Shown piece after piece: positions 11,305 to 23,112 of a stretch of 64,000 nucleotides of DNA (position 1 is its first letter; each line of letters begins with the position of its first letter). Where the stretch lies: positions 38,225,753-38,289,752 of the forward strand of contig OZ023267.1 of the NCBI GenBank assembly GCA_964006375.1. The letters run 5' to 3'. The notes below the pieces were generated by a model that had not been told where the DNA came from, did no database searches, and saw only the letters and a program-made list of their open reading frames with translations. This DNA is from Tillus elongatus (lineage: Eukaryota; Arthropoda; Insecta; Coleoptera; Cleridae). A program made the position numbers and the translations under genes.

Positions 11305-12163
11305 CACCGATCAAAAAATAATGGGCCGATTTTGATGAAGTTCGCTATGTACCTTCCTTCTGTTAGTGGCTTAGACAAGTTCGTTAGCCAGGAAAATCGG
11401 ACCAGTTTTTCAGGGAAAATTTTGGGTTTCATTTCGGAAAATTTTTGTATCTCCGAAAATAACAAAGCTATGACAACCAAATTTGACATATAGCTTTTTA
11501 CTATCAAACTTACCCTACATACCAAAATTTATGTCTCTATGTTAGAAGAAAATAAGTTATAGGCATTTAAAGAAAAAAAATTGGTGATCAGAGGAAAGCA
11601 CAAAAACAAAATATTTTGTATGATTAACAAAACCAATTGAATATTATATACAACAGTTAAGTCTTCCTGGCGCAAAAAGGTCGAGAAGTAGCAGAAAAAA
11701 TATGTTGAAAATCTTATAATTTTTCTTCTTGAAACGTCAAAGTCGCGATTTGAAACGTCAAAATTTGCAATTTTCAGACAACGAGTTTGAAGTAAATACG
11801 GATTATGTCGAAAATATGTCGAAATAAGTGTGTTTTACAAAGCCTTAAGTTTCAGCTTCAACCATCATTGTCCTTCATTTTACTAAAATGTTTTCGGAAA
11901 ATCCATTTCAATAGACCCACTTTCTGATGCTTCGGCAGTAGTTTCCGCTATAGAATAGAGTTTATGGTTTATTAGTCTATATTTTAGCAAATTTTCGTAA
12001 AAAAAATTCGTTATTAAGAAGACCGCGACTTATGAATTTTAAAAAGATTTATATAGGTTATACTATCAACCAAATGTCCTTCTTGTAAAAGCAAGACAAT
12101 TTGACCTTAAAAACATTTTTACGAAAATTCGCTACAATAACGCATTTGCTGCGTCCGGACTTT
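11176..12163 (+). repeat. Family A, near-complete copy
   Basis: The 5' end is TAGCGAATTTTTCG with a second inverted arm (AAATTCACTA), then only a short piece of the 5' segment, a (TA)n tract (11226-11302), the body including the 'aatgggccgattttgat' block, and the 3' end at 12124-12160 with the hairpin ACGCA/TGCGT changed to ACGCATTTGCTGCGT. The central segment 11700-11960 matches the body of the 0.5-2.2 kb fold-back. Confidence 0.85.
11226..11302. repeat. (TA)n microsatellite inside family A
   Basis: About 77 bp of uninterrupted TA repeat at the usual internal position. Confidence 0.97.
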
Positions 12164-12719
12164 TCTTTATATTGTTCAGCCCATAAAGGTTGAGGTAAAG
12201 CAACTCTTAATAAAAACAGAACATACCTAATTTTAAAAAAAATCTATAACGATACCTACTGGGTAGTAGAAGTAAAATACTACTATCAACAAAAATACTG
12301 TTTTTTAGCTGATTTTCTGTTTTCTTCTTTTGCGGTTATTTGAGCATTAACTATTTTACTCATTAGTTTCTTTGTCCTTTTCTGTTTGTTATTTTTAAAA
12401 CTAGATATTTTATAAATGTGAAATTTTATACGAGGGCCATAATTCCTCTATCTAGTTTGCCATAATGATCCCAGAAAATATTTAGGCTCATACGTTTATT
12501 AACCACGATTGTCAACTTTTTTCTTATGGTTGTCATACCTGGTTTTTACCAAAGGGCAAAACATATATTTTTTAAGTTAGAGTGTATTGTGATATACATA
12601 TGTGTACACCAAGGGTGTTTTAATTATAAGAAAATATGAAAATTATTTGAAACAGTAAGTATATACCGTAACTCGCTAACTGAAATAAAAGATAAAACAA
12701 CATGTTTTATTATATTCAA
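12164..12719. other. Mostly unassigned
   Basis: Positions 12508-12550 resemble part of the long inverted repeat of the 58.9-63.0 kb mariner ('gattgtcaacttttttctta'). The rest is not recognised. Confidence 0.4.
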
Positions 12720-13985
12720 GTAGGAGTAAAGTAAAAATAAAACCAACATCTGGCACAAACTAGGCAAGATCCAAAGGATGGCTTGCCTAGACATAACAGG
12801 GGCCATGTCTTCAACCCCAACAGCCACCATGGAGGTGTTGCTAGATTCCTCCCCCCCCCTACACTTAGTTATTATGGGGGAGGACAGGCTAGGACTATAC
12901 AGGCTAACCTGCAATGGTAGACTGAAGATCAACCCAGGCTTCAGGGCCCACTGCAAAATTCAAGAGATCGTGAAGGAGCCCATGCTTGAAATGGGGTCAG
13001 ACTTCGCGAGCCCGCGAATCTGCGAGGAAAACAACTCTACAGTGAAAATCCCCGACAGCGAGGAATGGCAGGAGGAGACACCGGGCATACCACGGGACGC
13101 GCTCGTCTTGTTCACGAACGGCTCCGGCGGGGAGCGCGGGACGGGGGCAGGTGTTTACTCGGAAGGACCAAGGGTAAGTCATAGTATTTCCCTCTGAGCC
13201 CACGCAACGGTGTTTCAGGCCGAAATGTACGCCATCCTGCACTGTGTGCGTGAGAACAAGAGGAGGGGCTACACCAACAAGCGGATCCTCATAGCCACAG
13301 ACAGCCAGGCAGCCCTTAAGGCACTAAGTAGCCCACGGGTAAATTCCTGGCAGGTGAGTGAATGCCGAGACGAGACGAGCGACTTGGCTGGGCAGAATGA
13401 GGTGACCCTCATCTGGGTGCCGGGTCACTTGTCAATGGCAATGAAGAAACTGACAGTCTCTCGAAGAGAGGGCCAGCAGAACCATTTATGGGACCAGAAC
13501 CGGCCCTGGGCGTGTCAAAGAGCACTTCCAGCGGAGCTATTATGTCCTGGGTCAGAAACCAACACAAGGTGTACTGGGCGGACTGTCCAGGACTCAGACA
13601 TGGGAAGTCAATAATTGACGGACCCAGTTCAAAGAGAGCTATGGAGCTGCTAAATCTTAGCAGAGGACAGCTCAGAAACACAACATGTATCTTGACGGGA
13701 CACATGGCTTTCAAGAAACACCTGCATAAAATGAGGCGGTTCGAAGGGGACCTCGCGTGCAGAGTCTGCGGCGAGGGGGGAGGAATCAGCCCAGCACATC
13801 CTATGCGATTGTAAAGCTCTGGACCGCAAAAGACAACTGATCTACGGTCAGTCTAGACCAGAGACAGAGCAATATAAAACTTCACCCTACCAATCGCTGT
13901 GCAGACTAGTTCAAGGCACAGTGATTTTGGAATGGGTGGAGTAAGACTAAGGGTATGCACGATCAACCAAAGGTTGCAGTGCTAT
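12720..13985 (+). pseudogene. LINE fragment with RNase H domain (I/R1/LOA-like group)
   Basis: A GC-rich island in AT-rich DNA. Frame 12778-13197 starts in the region between RT and RNase H (MACLDITGAMSSTPTATMEV), then enters RNase H at 'LFTNGSGG'. The usual TDGS catalytic Asp is Asn here (codon AAC). A TGA at 13197 is followed, after a short gap, by VFQAEMYAI (catalytic Glu) and IATDSQAALKAL (catalytic Asp) in frame 13210-13614, then WVPGH. Later frames (13488-13814) hold LLNLSRGQLR, an ILTGH segment and a C-terminal CRVC...HILCDC zinc-type motif split by a frameshift near 13790. The RT itself is absent. Several stops and frameshifts make it inactive. It is a different LINE family from the five Jockey/CR1-like copies. 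Confidence 0.85.
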
Positions 13986-14779
13986 CGGGGCGGCAAAGCC
14001 GCGGACGAGCCCTGAGGGAAAAAACATCTGGCACGTAATGATTTTTACTCATTCTCAAAAAATTGTAAATAGCAAAAACAATATATTTAAGCAATAAAAT
14101 GACGTAGGTATATTTTCTGATTTCAAAGATGTAACACTAACAGGCATTTCTTTTCTTTGTATAAGAAACAAAAACAAATCAACATCATAAGTAGCATGAA
14201 TATGTAGGCATTGGCCTGTTTAACGAGTTTGTTCCTTTGTTCAGAGTTCATTTAAAATTGAAGGAACTTATCATTCAAATCATGAACATTGTGAGTTCTA
14301 CGACACAGTCATCCTCTCGGTTCGTCACTAAGTACTACCTATGTTGTCTCGACATCAAGCAAAGAAAGGTACTCTAAGGGTCACCGACACATAGTGTCAG
14401 TGAATGAATTGATATTCTTTTTTGTAGAATTGAAACCAAACGAACAATTATTGCGATAGCTATAGGGACTGAGCTGTTATCTGTCAAAAAATTATTCTTG
14501 ATAGGTACAATTAACACTTTGGTTCTTTATTTGATTAAGATTCGGCCTAAAATAATTAATTAGCTCTTTAGATTAAAGGGGTTGCACGGTAATTCTCGAG
14601 CAATCAGAGATGAACACGGGAATATGTCACATGTAATCCCAATTTAAATCTAGTGGAATATTAGTGCGTTGAATATAGAAATCAGACGGTATTTTTATGT
14701 CCATCTTTTCAAAGTTATGCACAAAATCTTTAAATCGCCCCATAAACATACGAGTTATAGGATCTATAAATATATACAC
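13986..14779. other. No recognisable feature
   Basis: The first ~50 bases may be the LINE 3' untranslated end. The remainder is AT-rich and not recognised. Confidence 0.55.
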
Positions 14780-15095
<316 letters not shown>

Positions 15096-15104
15096 TTCTT
15101 TCAG

Positions 15105-15417
15105 ATGTCCCCACAAAAAAAAAGTCAAAATGGTTTAAATGTGACTACCTAGCAGGCCATTTTATTTCCCCCCTTCTCCCAATCCATCTCCTAGGAAACG
15201 TTTGGTGCAGATATTGACCAAGAGCAACGGTATAGTGTGGAGATGCTATGTCTTGCTGAAACATTAATTCATTTTCATTGTAACGGTCACTTTGTTTACA
15301 AATTTCTGTTAGCGCTGGGTCAGCGACATCTTTCAATAACTGTAAATACATTTTTACTAGGAGATTGGGTGTATAGGAGCAATGGAATGAACTGAGAGGT
15401 CGCCAGATGTAAACCAT
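15105..15417 (-). pseudogene. DD41D mariner transposase fragment
   Basis: The minus-strand frame carries the second catalytic Asp in LMFQQDIASPHY, then FPRRWIGRRGEIKWPAR. A TAG stop is followed in the same frame by SHLNHFDFFF, which aligns with the usual SPDLTPLDFFL block; counting through gives 41 residues between the two Asp. The N-terminal half and the first catalytic Asp are missing. The fragment is joined at about 15100 to a family A end. Confidence 0.75.
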
Positions 15418-15429
15418 TTTGTGGGACCA

Positions 15430-15610
15430 CCCGAAAAATAAGATTTACACTTTGTGAACGCGTAGATGATTTGCGGGAACGCATCATCGCCAAATTTCAA
15501 TAAGTTTCATCCCAAATCCTGTGCAACGTTCGAAACCGCTTTGAACACAACTTTTATTATTGCATGGAAGCTGGAGGTCAACATTTTGAACATTTAATAT
15601 ATGAGTTTAC
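15430..15610 (+). pseudogene. DD41D mariner C-terminal fragment, opposite strand
   Basis: Plus-strand reading gives CERVDDLRERIIAKF, a TAA stop, then VRNRFEHNFYYCMEAGGQ and HFEHLI, the usual end of these transposases. It lies tail to tail with the minus-strand fragment just upstream, so the mariner locus has been inverted or two copies are fused. Confidence 0.7.
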
Positions 15611-15892
15611 TGTTTAGGTAATAAAAGCTAATGTAAGAAACTTGTTTGTTTTGTTTGGCAGATAATATATGAATATGCGTTTTCTCAAAACCACTTTACA
15701 GATTGTCAAAAACCGATACTTTTCAAAGAAATAATTAGATTAGGCTCAAAATGAGGTGTCACTGAATACCCCTTTCCGTTAAAAACTTGAGAGGTAAAAA
15801 TATCGGTAATGAAAAAAGAATTGTGCGAGCGATTTTTCTTATATAACAAGAAATATGAAAATTCGGGTCTGTCTCGTTATCTCTGCGTCACT

Positions 15893-16080
<188 letters not shown>

Positions 16081-16711
16081 ATCTCGTCAACAGCGAATTC
16101 TTTTCTACGGAAATTCGATAGTATCTACGTTGTGACGTAGATAAAAGTGTCAATTACTTTTTGTAATTTAATTAGAATTTAAATATGGGTTGTAAGTGCT
16201 CTATTTTCAGTTCATTTAATAAAATATTTCGAGATTTTCTACACAAATCTAGAGTGTTTGAATTAAAAAAATTACGTAGGTATGTATATGATTACAAAGT
16301 TACATAAATTAATAATAATATGAGGAATCAGGAGAATATTAGGTTCAACTAAAAAGGAGCATGTAAGTTTGGATATAGAACATTGGATATGTTGAGACGT
16401 ATCCGCCCCGCCTTCGATGTTCTAGTCGCCAATGTGCACTGGTGCGTAAGTAACAAACCGCCTCCTGTGGTCCGCCTCCCGATGCTCTTTGCTATTCGCT
16501 GCTGCCTTCTGCTTGTATGTACCCATGCTGTTGCTTTCTCGTCTACAATCCCAGCACAAAAATATGAATGACTGCAGTATTGTATCTTGCATATGAAAAT
16601 AATATAAACGAAAGTGTGCCTGCCACTTATTCCTCTTTATCAATGGACAGTAAATTAGGGCACTAATTTCAGTTACTAATTTTGTTTTAGTTACAGTTTT
16701 GTTTTTCACAA
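16081..16711. other. No recognisable feature
   Basis: Short frames only. A GC-richer patch at 16395-16560 has no recognised product. Confidence 0.55.
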
Positions 16712-17050
16712 AAAATGTTGCGTTTTCTTTCAGAAAATTTTTATATCTCCGGAAATAACAAAGCAAGGGTAGCCAAATTTAGTACGCCGATTTACATAAT
16801 TGAAGGTAAATGACGTAGCAAAATCTAGATTTCTAAGTTAAAAGACAAACAAGTTATAGCCTTTAAAAAAATTGGGGTTTTCCTCAAAGTCGCGATTTGA
16901 AACGTCAAAATTGGCCAGATTTAGGCAAATGATAAAGAAAAATGTCACGAGAAGAATGTTTTACAAACCCCGAAGACTTAGTCTCAAGCGTCATTGTCCT
17001 TTATTTTACAAAAATATTTCCAGAAAATTCATTTCAAATAGACCTACTAC
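16712..17050 (+). repeat. Family A body fragment
   Basis: Matches the body of the 0.5-2.2 kb fold-back from 'tatctccggaaataacaaag' to 'atttcaaatagacc'. Both ends of the element are missing; the copy stops where the inverted repeat at 17052 begins. Confidence 0.75.
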
Positions 17051-17051
17051 A

Positions 17052-17338
17052 TACAGACTGGGAGACTCTTTCTCTGGCTACACTGTTGGGTTTGGTTTCT
17101 GTAAGTAGAGGACGTATCCAGCGCGTAAGCTAACTGGAACAAGAGGCCCTTCTGAATTCTAGATGTTCTAGGACCCTAGGATGTTCTTCAACGTTTCTGT
17201 GACCGGTTTCGCTGCTCTTGACAGCATCCTCATAATATCCAAAAGGGCCTATTCTTCTAGTTAGCTTACGCGCTGTCTACGTCCTTCATAGAAACCGAAC
17301 CAAACAATGAAGCCATAGAAGTATCTCCCAGTCTATAC
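17052..17338. repeat. Inverted repeat, ~100-bp arms
   Basis: Arms 17052-17151 and about 17243-17338 are imperfect reverse complements, sharing 'gcgcgtaagctaact' and 'agactgggaga'. The spacer of about 90 bp carries a hammerhead-like motif on the minus strand. The layout resembles a paired terminal repeat of a Penelope-like element, but no protein similarity is present. Confidence 0.65.
17200..17236 (-). ncRNA. Hammerhead-like motif, degenerate
   Basis: Minus-strand reading gives ATGAGGA (C3 of the CUGANGA core changed), a T, a GCTG/CAGC stem with a 7-nt loop, then GAAACCGGTC. It has the GAAA box and the GUC site, but the core is mutated and there is one extra base before stem II. Probably not self-cleaving. 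Confidence 0.35.
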
Positions 17339-17496
17339 GTAGCATGAACCAGTTTCATCAAGTAAGGGCAACAACAAGCTATGGATTTAACTTCCTAATT
17401 TAGGGAATGCCACTTTGTAATCAACTTCCGCCTCTAGAAATGTAATTTGAATAATGAATGTATATATTTTGAAAATATTTGGTTCACAACATATTG

Positions 17497-18113
<617 letters not shown>

Positions 18114-20123
18114 ACTTTTTATAAATATAATATTGCGTCCTATTAAAAAAGAAGTTTATCTTTTAAACAAATACAAACATAAAAGTGAAGATATTCGAGT
18201 TTCAATATCTTAGCCTGGAGAAGTCAAAGAAGAACCAATCTTAACTATAATCTACGGAATATTATAATGGTTATTACGTCCTAATCACTAATTTAATTAA
18301 CGCATATGTTGTGTGCGCATTTGCTATTTAGAACAAGCCAGTATCAACATCAGAAACTTGTAAGTACACAATATTTATGTTTTAGACATTGGCATTAGTA
18401 GGACTAACGCTTCAGTACTTTACAACGTTGCCAAATCATACATTTCGGCATATATTGTAGATGGCCGTGTATAGAGACTCCTTGTTTTAACTCCTAGCCA
18501 AGCATTTCCACTCGACCGTGCTGTGAAAACTCTGTCTTGTGAAGTCGCAATCCCCAAATGACGGTCTTCCCATGCTGGAGTTGCTCAAGGATCAAAGACG
18601 ACGGTTACGACGGTTGTGGATTCCTTCTTTAGCCCACCTGGACTAACACCGTAACAATGTTGACATTCCGCGTCCTATGCAGTCGAAAATTGGTCTGATT
18701 CCCGAATTCACTTATAAATGATTGTAATTCTTTCGTAAACGACACCTAGGCATAGTAACTTAAAAAATTAAGCACAAATTGCTACGAATTGTTGCTTTAA
18801 ACTGAAGGAAATGTAAATTTATTGGGATAATTTTTTTACAAAACAAATTTAGAAGAGTGTACAACTGTTAACTATTTTTGTCCATATTGTCATCATTTCC
18901 TATCAGAAACAAAACATAGAAATTTTCTTTGCACTTGGTCGACTCTTACTGGGTGTCCGGATTTTTTGGAAAGTCAGTATATATCCGGTTTAGATTTTTG
19001 TGTTTGTTACACACTGTGTGATGTGAATGCAAAATAGAATATGGCAATAAATAGTTATTACATTATATTATGATACAAACACACGCGTTACTGTAAAATT
19101 TCAATTCTATTCAGAAGTGGCATGAAAGGCCAAAGCAGAAACGGAAGTAGATAGGGGGCGCCACGTGTCAGTGATGAGACAGACCGGAAGTATAGTTTTG
19201 TGAGCTGGATCAACGAGAGGACGTATGTATCACTGCATCATTGTATTATAACGTATTGAAGGATTAATATATTTTAACATGCTGATATTAAAAATGTCTC
19301 TCTAGTCTAATAAAGTTCGAGCGCAATTAATTTTTTAAAAGTTTTGTTGGCACATTTTTGCTAGCTTTTATTTAAATACGTAACTGGAATCCTAGATGGA
19401 TGAAAACATACCTTTCTGTATAGCTGGTCCAAAACTAGTAGTATACAAAGCAGCAATAGTTTCTCGATATCAAAATAATATGATGTAGCCAAACATCCCA
19501 ACTAGCAATTTTGTATTTTATTATAGTTGTAAAAACGTTTCCAATAAAAAGCTTACAAAATAATCTCACTCTCTGAATTGTTTTCAATATGTTTATAAAA
19601 CAGCTATAAACCCAAAATTGGCACCATTTTATAAAATACCTCAGTCTCCGTAAATATATATATCAATTTTATAAACATTACTGCAACTTCAAAAAACTGT
19701 TAACACTGACATTATAAAATAGTTTTATGTTTTGTTACAGTTTTCATACTATGCAATAGAATATACCTACTTGACTATTTGTTATAATACTCTTATAAAT
19801 CAACTATACAACAGTTTTGTAAAAGCTTTTTAGTAGTTTGTGGTTAACATTTTAAAGTTGAAATACAACATGAAATAATAGCACTAAAATTAAAAGGTTT
19901 TTTTAAGTAATTCTAAAAACTGCAGTCAGAACATTTATCTATAAACACCAGCGGACGCAGACAGAAAATATAAATGTCCTAGCTGGGTATTAGGTATTAC
20001 TATTTACAAGATGGCCATTTCAATGTCGTCTCTCACTTTAGTACCTGTTTGAGACACTGTTTGTTATACGGAGAATAAAATTTTACAGCGAATTGAAAAT
20101 TATATTGTGAAATATACGGCATA
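18114..20123. other. No recognisable feature
   Basis: About 2 kb without transposon protein similarity or repeats shared with the rest of the window. A 'ctgggtgtccggattttttg' stretch near 18955 resembles a mariner end in style but has no partner. Confidence 0.5.
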
Positions 20124-20600
20124 ATTAAGTGAGTGGTGAGACACGAAGTAACGTGCCGCCACCTAGTTGCGGAACCAAGTAGTATGTTGTCACGCCAGCT
20201 CCAAATAACACAAAGTTTTGAAAAATAGAGACTGTATACAACCAACTAACAATTTAGTAAATTGTCAGCCCTGTCATTTTTTTCTACTCTAATATAGGGA
20301 CACAGTATGTAAGGCTTGATGCATTCTCGCAACAATTAAAACCGTAGACCGGTTTCGCACTAATTAGAGCTCGTCAGTACGGCATACGAATTGTAGCGAA
20401 AATGCACCTCTAAAATAATACGGTTATGGTAGCCAGCCTTCCAACACTAAGTGAGTGGTGAGACACGAGGTAACGTGCCGCCATCTAGTTGCGGAACCAA
20501 GTAGTATGTTGTCACGTCAGCTTCAAATAACACAAAGTGTTAAAAAATAGAGACTGTATACAACCAACTAACAATTTAGTAAATTGACAGACTGACGACC
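20124..20600 (-). repeat. Hammerhead tandem repeat, locus 1 (about 1.5 units)
   Basis: The segment starting 'gtgagtggtgagacacga' at about 20129 recurs at about 20451 with few changes, giving a period of about 322 bp. The repeated part runs to 'caatttagtaaattg' in both units. The same repeat, at about 307 bp, occurs at 44112-44835. A minus-strand hammerhead ribozyme lies in the complete unit, so the repeat's transcribed strand is taken as minus. The array ends directly at GACY-type repeats (20598 on). No open frame is shared by the units. Confidence 0.85.
20340..20384 (-). ncRNA. Type I hammerhead ribozyme, locus 1
   Basis: Minus-strand reading: stem I 5' strand GCCGTA, core CTGACGA (20377-20371), stem II GCTCT-AATT-AGTGC with one T-T mismatch, GAAA, short stem III C-CG-G-T, cleavage base C17 at 20347, then TACGGT closing stem I with 5 Watson-Crick pairs and one G-U. 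All invariant core positions (CUGANGA, GAAA, UH) are present. Predicted cleavage is between 20347 and 20346. The very short stem III is characteristic of hammerheads in animal satellites and retrozymes. Activity is untested. Confidence 0.8.
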
Positions 20601-21100
20601 GACCGACAGACAAAAATTGTCGTTCCGGAGTTAAGTTTTCTATATGTTTTAAAACTCTTTATGCCGTTTTAGCAAAAATTAAGTTTTAGTATTTCTGTCA
20701 CCGATATTGCACCTCCCGACATTGAACCTCTTATGTAATTTCAGCATAGAATACCAGATGTTACATAAAATTGAAAGTTTTTTCAATAAAAAAACTCTAA
20801 ACCGTTATATTATTCGAGTATTAACGAAAAATTGTCAATTTTCACCAAATCACCCCCATTAATCCCCTACCCCCTGGAGCGATTTTAGCCAAAAACAATA
20901 TGAACCGTTCCTTTATTGGGAGCTAATTGTGTACCAAATTTTAAAACGATATCTCAATTGGTTCTAAAGTTATCGTGGCTACAAATAGACCGACAGACTG
21001 ATATACCGACTGACCGACTGACCAACAGACCGACAGACCAACAGACAGACATCCCGACAGACCGATAGACAGACCGACAGACACACCAAAATTTCGTTCC
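20598..21100. repeat. (GACY)n simple repeats and associated dispersed repeat
   Basis: Two GACC/GACA-type tetranucleotide runs (about 20586-20612 and 20985-21086). Each is followed by a related segment ('cgttcc..taa', 'tttctgtcaccgat'), so two diverged copies of a repeat unit lie in tandem. GTCY runs of this type accompany mini-me-like elements in some insects; membership here is only a suggestion. Confidence 0.6.
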
Positions 21101-21738
21101 TTAAATCATGTTTTATATATGTTTTTACACTTTTTACGACTTTTAAGCGAAAAAAATTTTTTTTTGAAATTTTTGTCACCGATGCCCCACTTCCACACGT
21201 ATTGATGATGTGGAAATAAGTTAGCATTCTTCGAAATTCTTGGAATGCAAAATTTGATATTTTTTGGAAATCGATCAACGTTTTGATGCGATATTTGCAA
21301 TTGTTTGGTGAGAAAACCACGCTTTCCTGCAGGTTTTCTGAAAAATTTAGAATTAAAATGTTTGAAATTCGTTTAAAGTTTCTCGTACTGAAACTTATTT
21401 TTGAAACTCATTGTTGATGTGTGCAAACTACAAATGTCCAAAGTAAAAAAAAGAAACTGTTACTGTCCATTGATCTTTTTAATATTGCCAGCATATATAA
21501 AGGGCTTCTAAAAGCTTGAATCCACCCCTGCCAACTATCCTTAAAAGTCTGTTATATTCATCCACGTTTGCTTGAATTTGATATTACTTCAACCAGTCGT
21601 AGCAGGTATAATTTAGAAAACATGCTTTTTAACATTTTTCGAAAAACAAGGGGAGAGTGGTTTTTTCACCTTGCAATTGTTGAATGACCTGGAAACAAAA
21701 ATATTTTGTTTAATATAAAGATTTGTTAAGGTTAAATA
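21101..21738. other. End of the GACY-associated repeat, then possible Penelope remains
   Basis: 21101-21290 is the second unit of the GACY-associated repeat. 21300-21738 adjoins the Penelope reverse-transcriptase fragment and may be its decayed continuation, but I recognise no motif in it. Confidence 0.4.
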
Positions 21739-22002
21739 TTATTTGCAGCCTTTTTTACTTATGTTCTTCATTTTTAACAACTCTTCTAAATACGTTAACG
21801 TTTGCTTCGTGGAAAAACTGGGAAACAATGAGGTGACATCAAATGAAATCAAAACCTCGCCTTCAACCAGCTTAACATTTGTAATTTTATTAATTAATTA
21901 AAGTAAATTTGTTACTGTAAAACTTGTCTGTTTGACGGACAAGTCCCTAAACTCATTGGTCAACCACTTTGCTAAATTGTATGTCGGGGAGTGGACCACC
22001 CT
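21739..22002 (-). pseudogene. Penelope-like element reverse-transcriptase fragment
   Basis: The minus-strand frame reads HSPTYNLAKWLTNEF, one TAA stop, then KLVEGEVLISFDVTSLFPSF. 'SPTYNLAK' and 'FDVTSLF' are characteristic of Penelope-like RTs; the latter is motif A with the first catalytic Asp. The C-terminal RT motifs and the GIY-YIG domain are not found. A hammerhead-like terminal sequence lies 80 bp upstream on the opposite strand (22082-22116), the same relative layout as at 43.7 kb. Confidence 0.7.
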
Positions 22003-22079
22003 CAATCGTTAGGGCCGACTACATGCACAAGAAAATAAGCAGAGTTGTAATTATTGTAAGATATTTACAATAATCCATC

Positions 22080-22175
22080 CTCTGATGACGCTAACTTGGT
22101 TAGTGAAACAACCATCAAGTTCTTTAAAATATTTTGTCGCGATTTGGGTTCCTCAAGTGTACTTAGATCTTTTAG
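22080..22175 (+). ncRNA. Penelope terminal-repeat remnant with hammerhead-like motif
   Basis: CTGATGA (22082-22088), one extra C, a GCTAAC-TTG-GTTAGT stem, then GAAAC (22105-22109) and a possible AUC site. Downstream sequence ('gatttgggtt...caagtgtactta') aligns with the sequence following the motif at 45.5 kb, so both are copies of one terminal repeat. The core is intact, but no stem I is evident and stem II has a bulged base. Confidence 0.5.
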
Positions 22176-23061
22176 CCTTTATATATTGAATATAAGTTCT
22201 GTAATTACAAAATATTTTTCAGAACCTAATCACAGTGACTGAAATAGATTTATTTAGATATAAATTGCTGTGTCCTATCATCGTAAGCATCCAATATATC
22301 CTGTAGTAACGTGCTAGGTTATCTAGCAGCGGGATTCTACGCCAGCAGGATAGCATCTCTGTCTCTTTCTCTCGGACAGCAGAGGCAATTTATCCCTACG
22401 TTCCGTCCTGAGATTGTCCAGCTCGTCCAGATTAAGCCAGAAATTGAACCGATCGGGCCGTCCCTCATTCACACGCCGTTGGGCAAATCGGCTGTCACAC
22501 TCGTCCCAACTGTCCCGAATGTCTGACCATTCGTCCGTGCTGGCAGCAGGACCCCGGGCACGGTCGTTCCTGGTCCACATCCTGCCGATGTTCGCCCGCT
22601 GCTGCCGCTCCTGGATGGATAATGTTGATATGCTGAATATTATATCAAAACTCAATCTCGACAACCTGATCGGGCTAGACAGATTATATGTGAGGTCACA
22701 TATTATAATAGCTTATGTTCTCGTCTAGCTCCAACGTCTTGTATTTAATTTTTCACGTTATAAAATCCTGAACAAAACAGTTAATGCGCTATTATATTTT
22801 TATCAGAAGACTTAATTTTAATTTTGATTCCATGTTTATTAATCTAACAAATAGAAGGCTTTGAACCTTTTTTAAGCAACTTCCATCAAGTAATTGTTTG
22901 TTTAAATATCACAATTATTGTGAATTATAATCATTTTGACGAAAAAAATATTTAACATAGTTTCTAAGACGGCTGTTTAGATATAATAAGATATATTAAA
23001 TCACCAAGGATTTTTCGTGATTTTTTATTAACGCGTTATAAGTTTTTTCAATTTAAAATAA
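22176..23061. other. Unassigned; GC-rich patch 22310-22730
   Basis: A GC-rich patch carries overlapping frames on both strands (minus 22323-22664, 113 codons, Arg- and Asp-rich). Neither resembles a family I know. It may be a piece of a retroelement; I assign no function. Confidence 0.3.
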
Positions 23062-23112
23062 AAATTATGGACGCAGGAAGTGCTTCACGATAGAGAATTT
23101 TCATGAATTTTT
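23062..23112 (-). repeat. Family A 3'-end remnant
   Basis: 'tatggacgcaggaagtgctt' followed by 'gaattttcatgaa' is a decayed complement of the family 3' end; the hairpin is disrupted. Confidence 0.5.

Noticed and set aside
16383..16571. 62-codon frame in a GC-richer patch
   Set aside because: Short, no motif, no support from neighbouring sequence.
19155..19185. Possible hammerhead ('gtgatgagacagaccggaag')
   Set aside because: Lacks the GAAA box and any stem II.
20598..21100. CRISPR-like spaced short repeats
   Set aside because: The GACY units are contiguous simple repeats without unique spacers, and the setting is eukaryotic.
22323..22728. Overlapping Arg-rich frames on both strands
   Set aside because: No recognisable motif, and the two frames shadow one GC-rich patch. 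Kept only as unassigned sequence.
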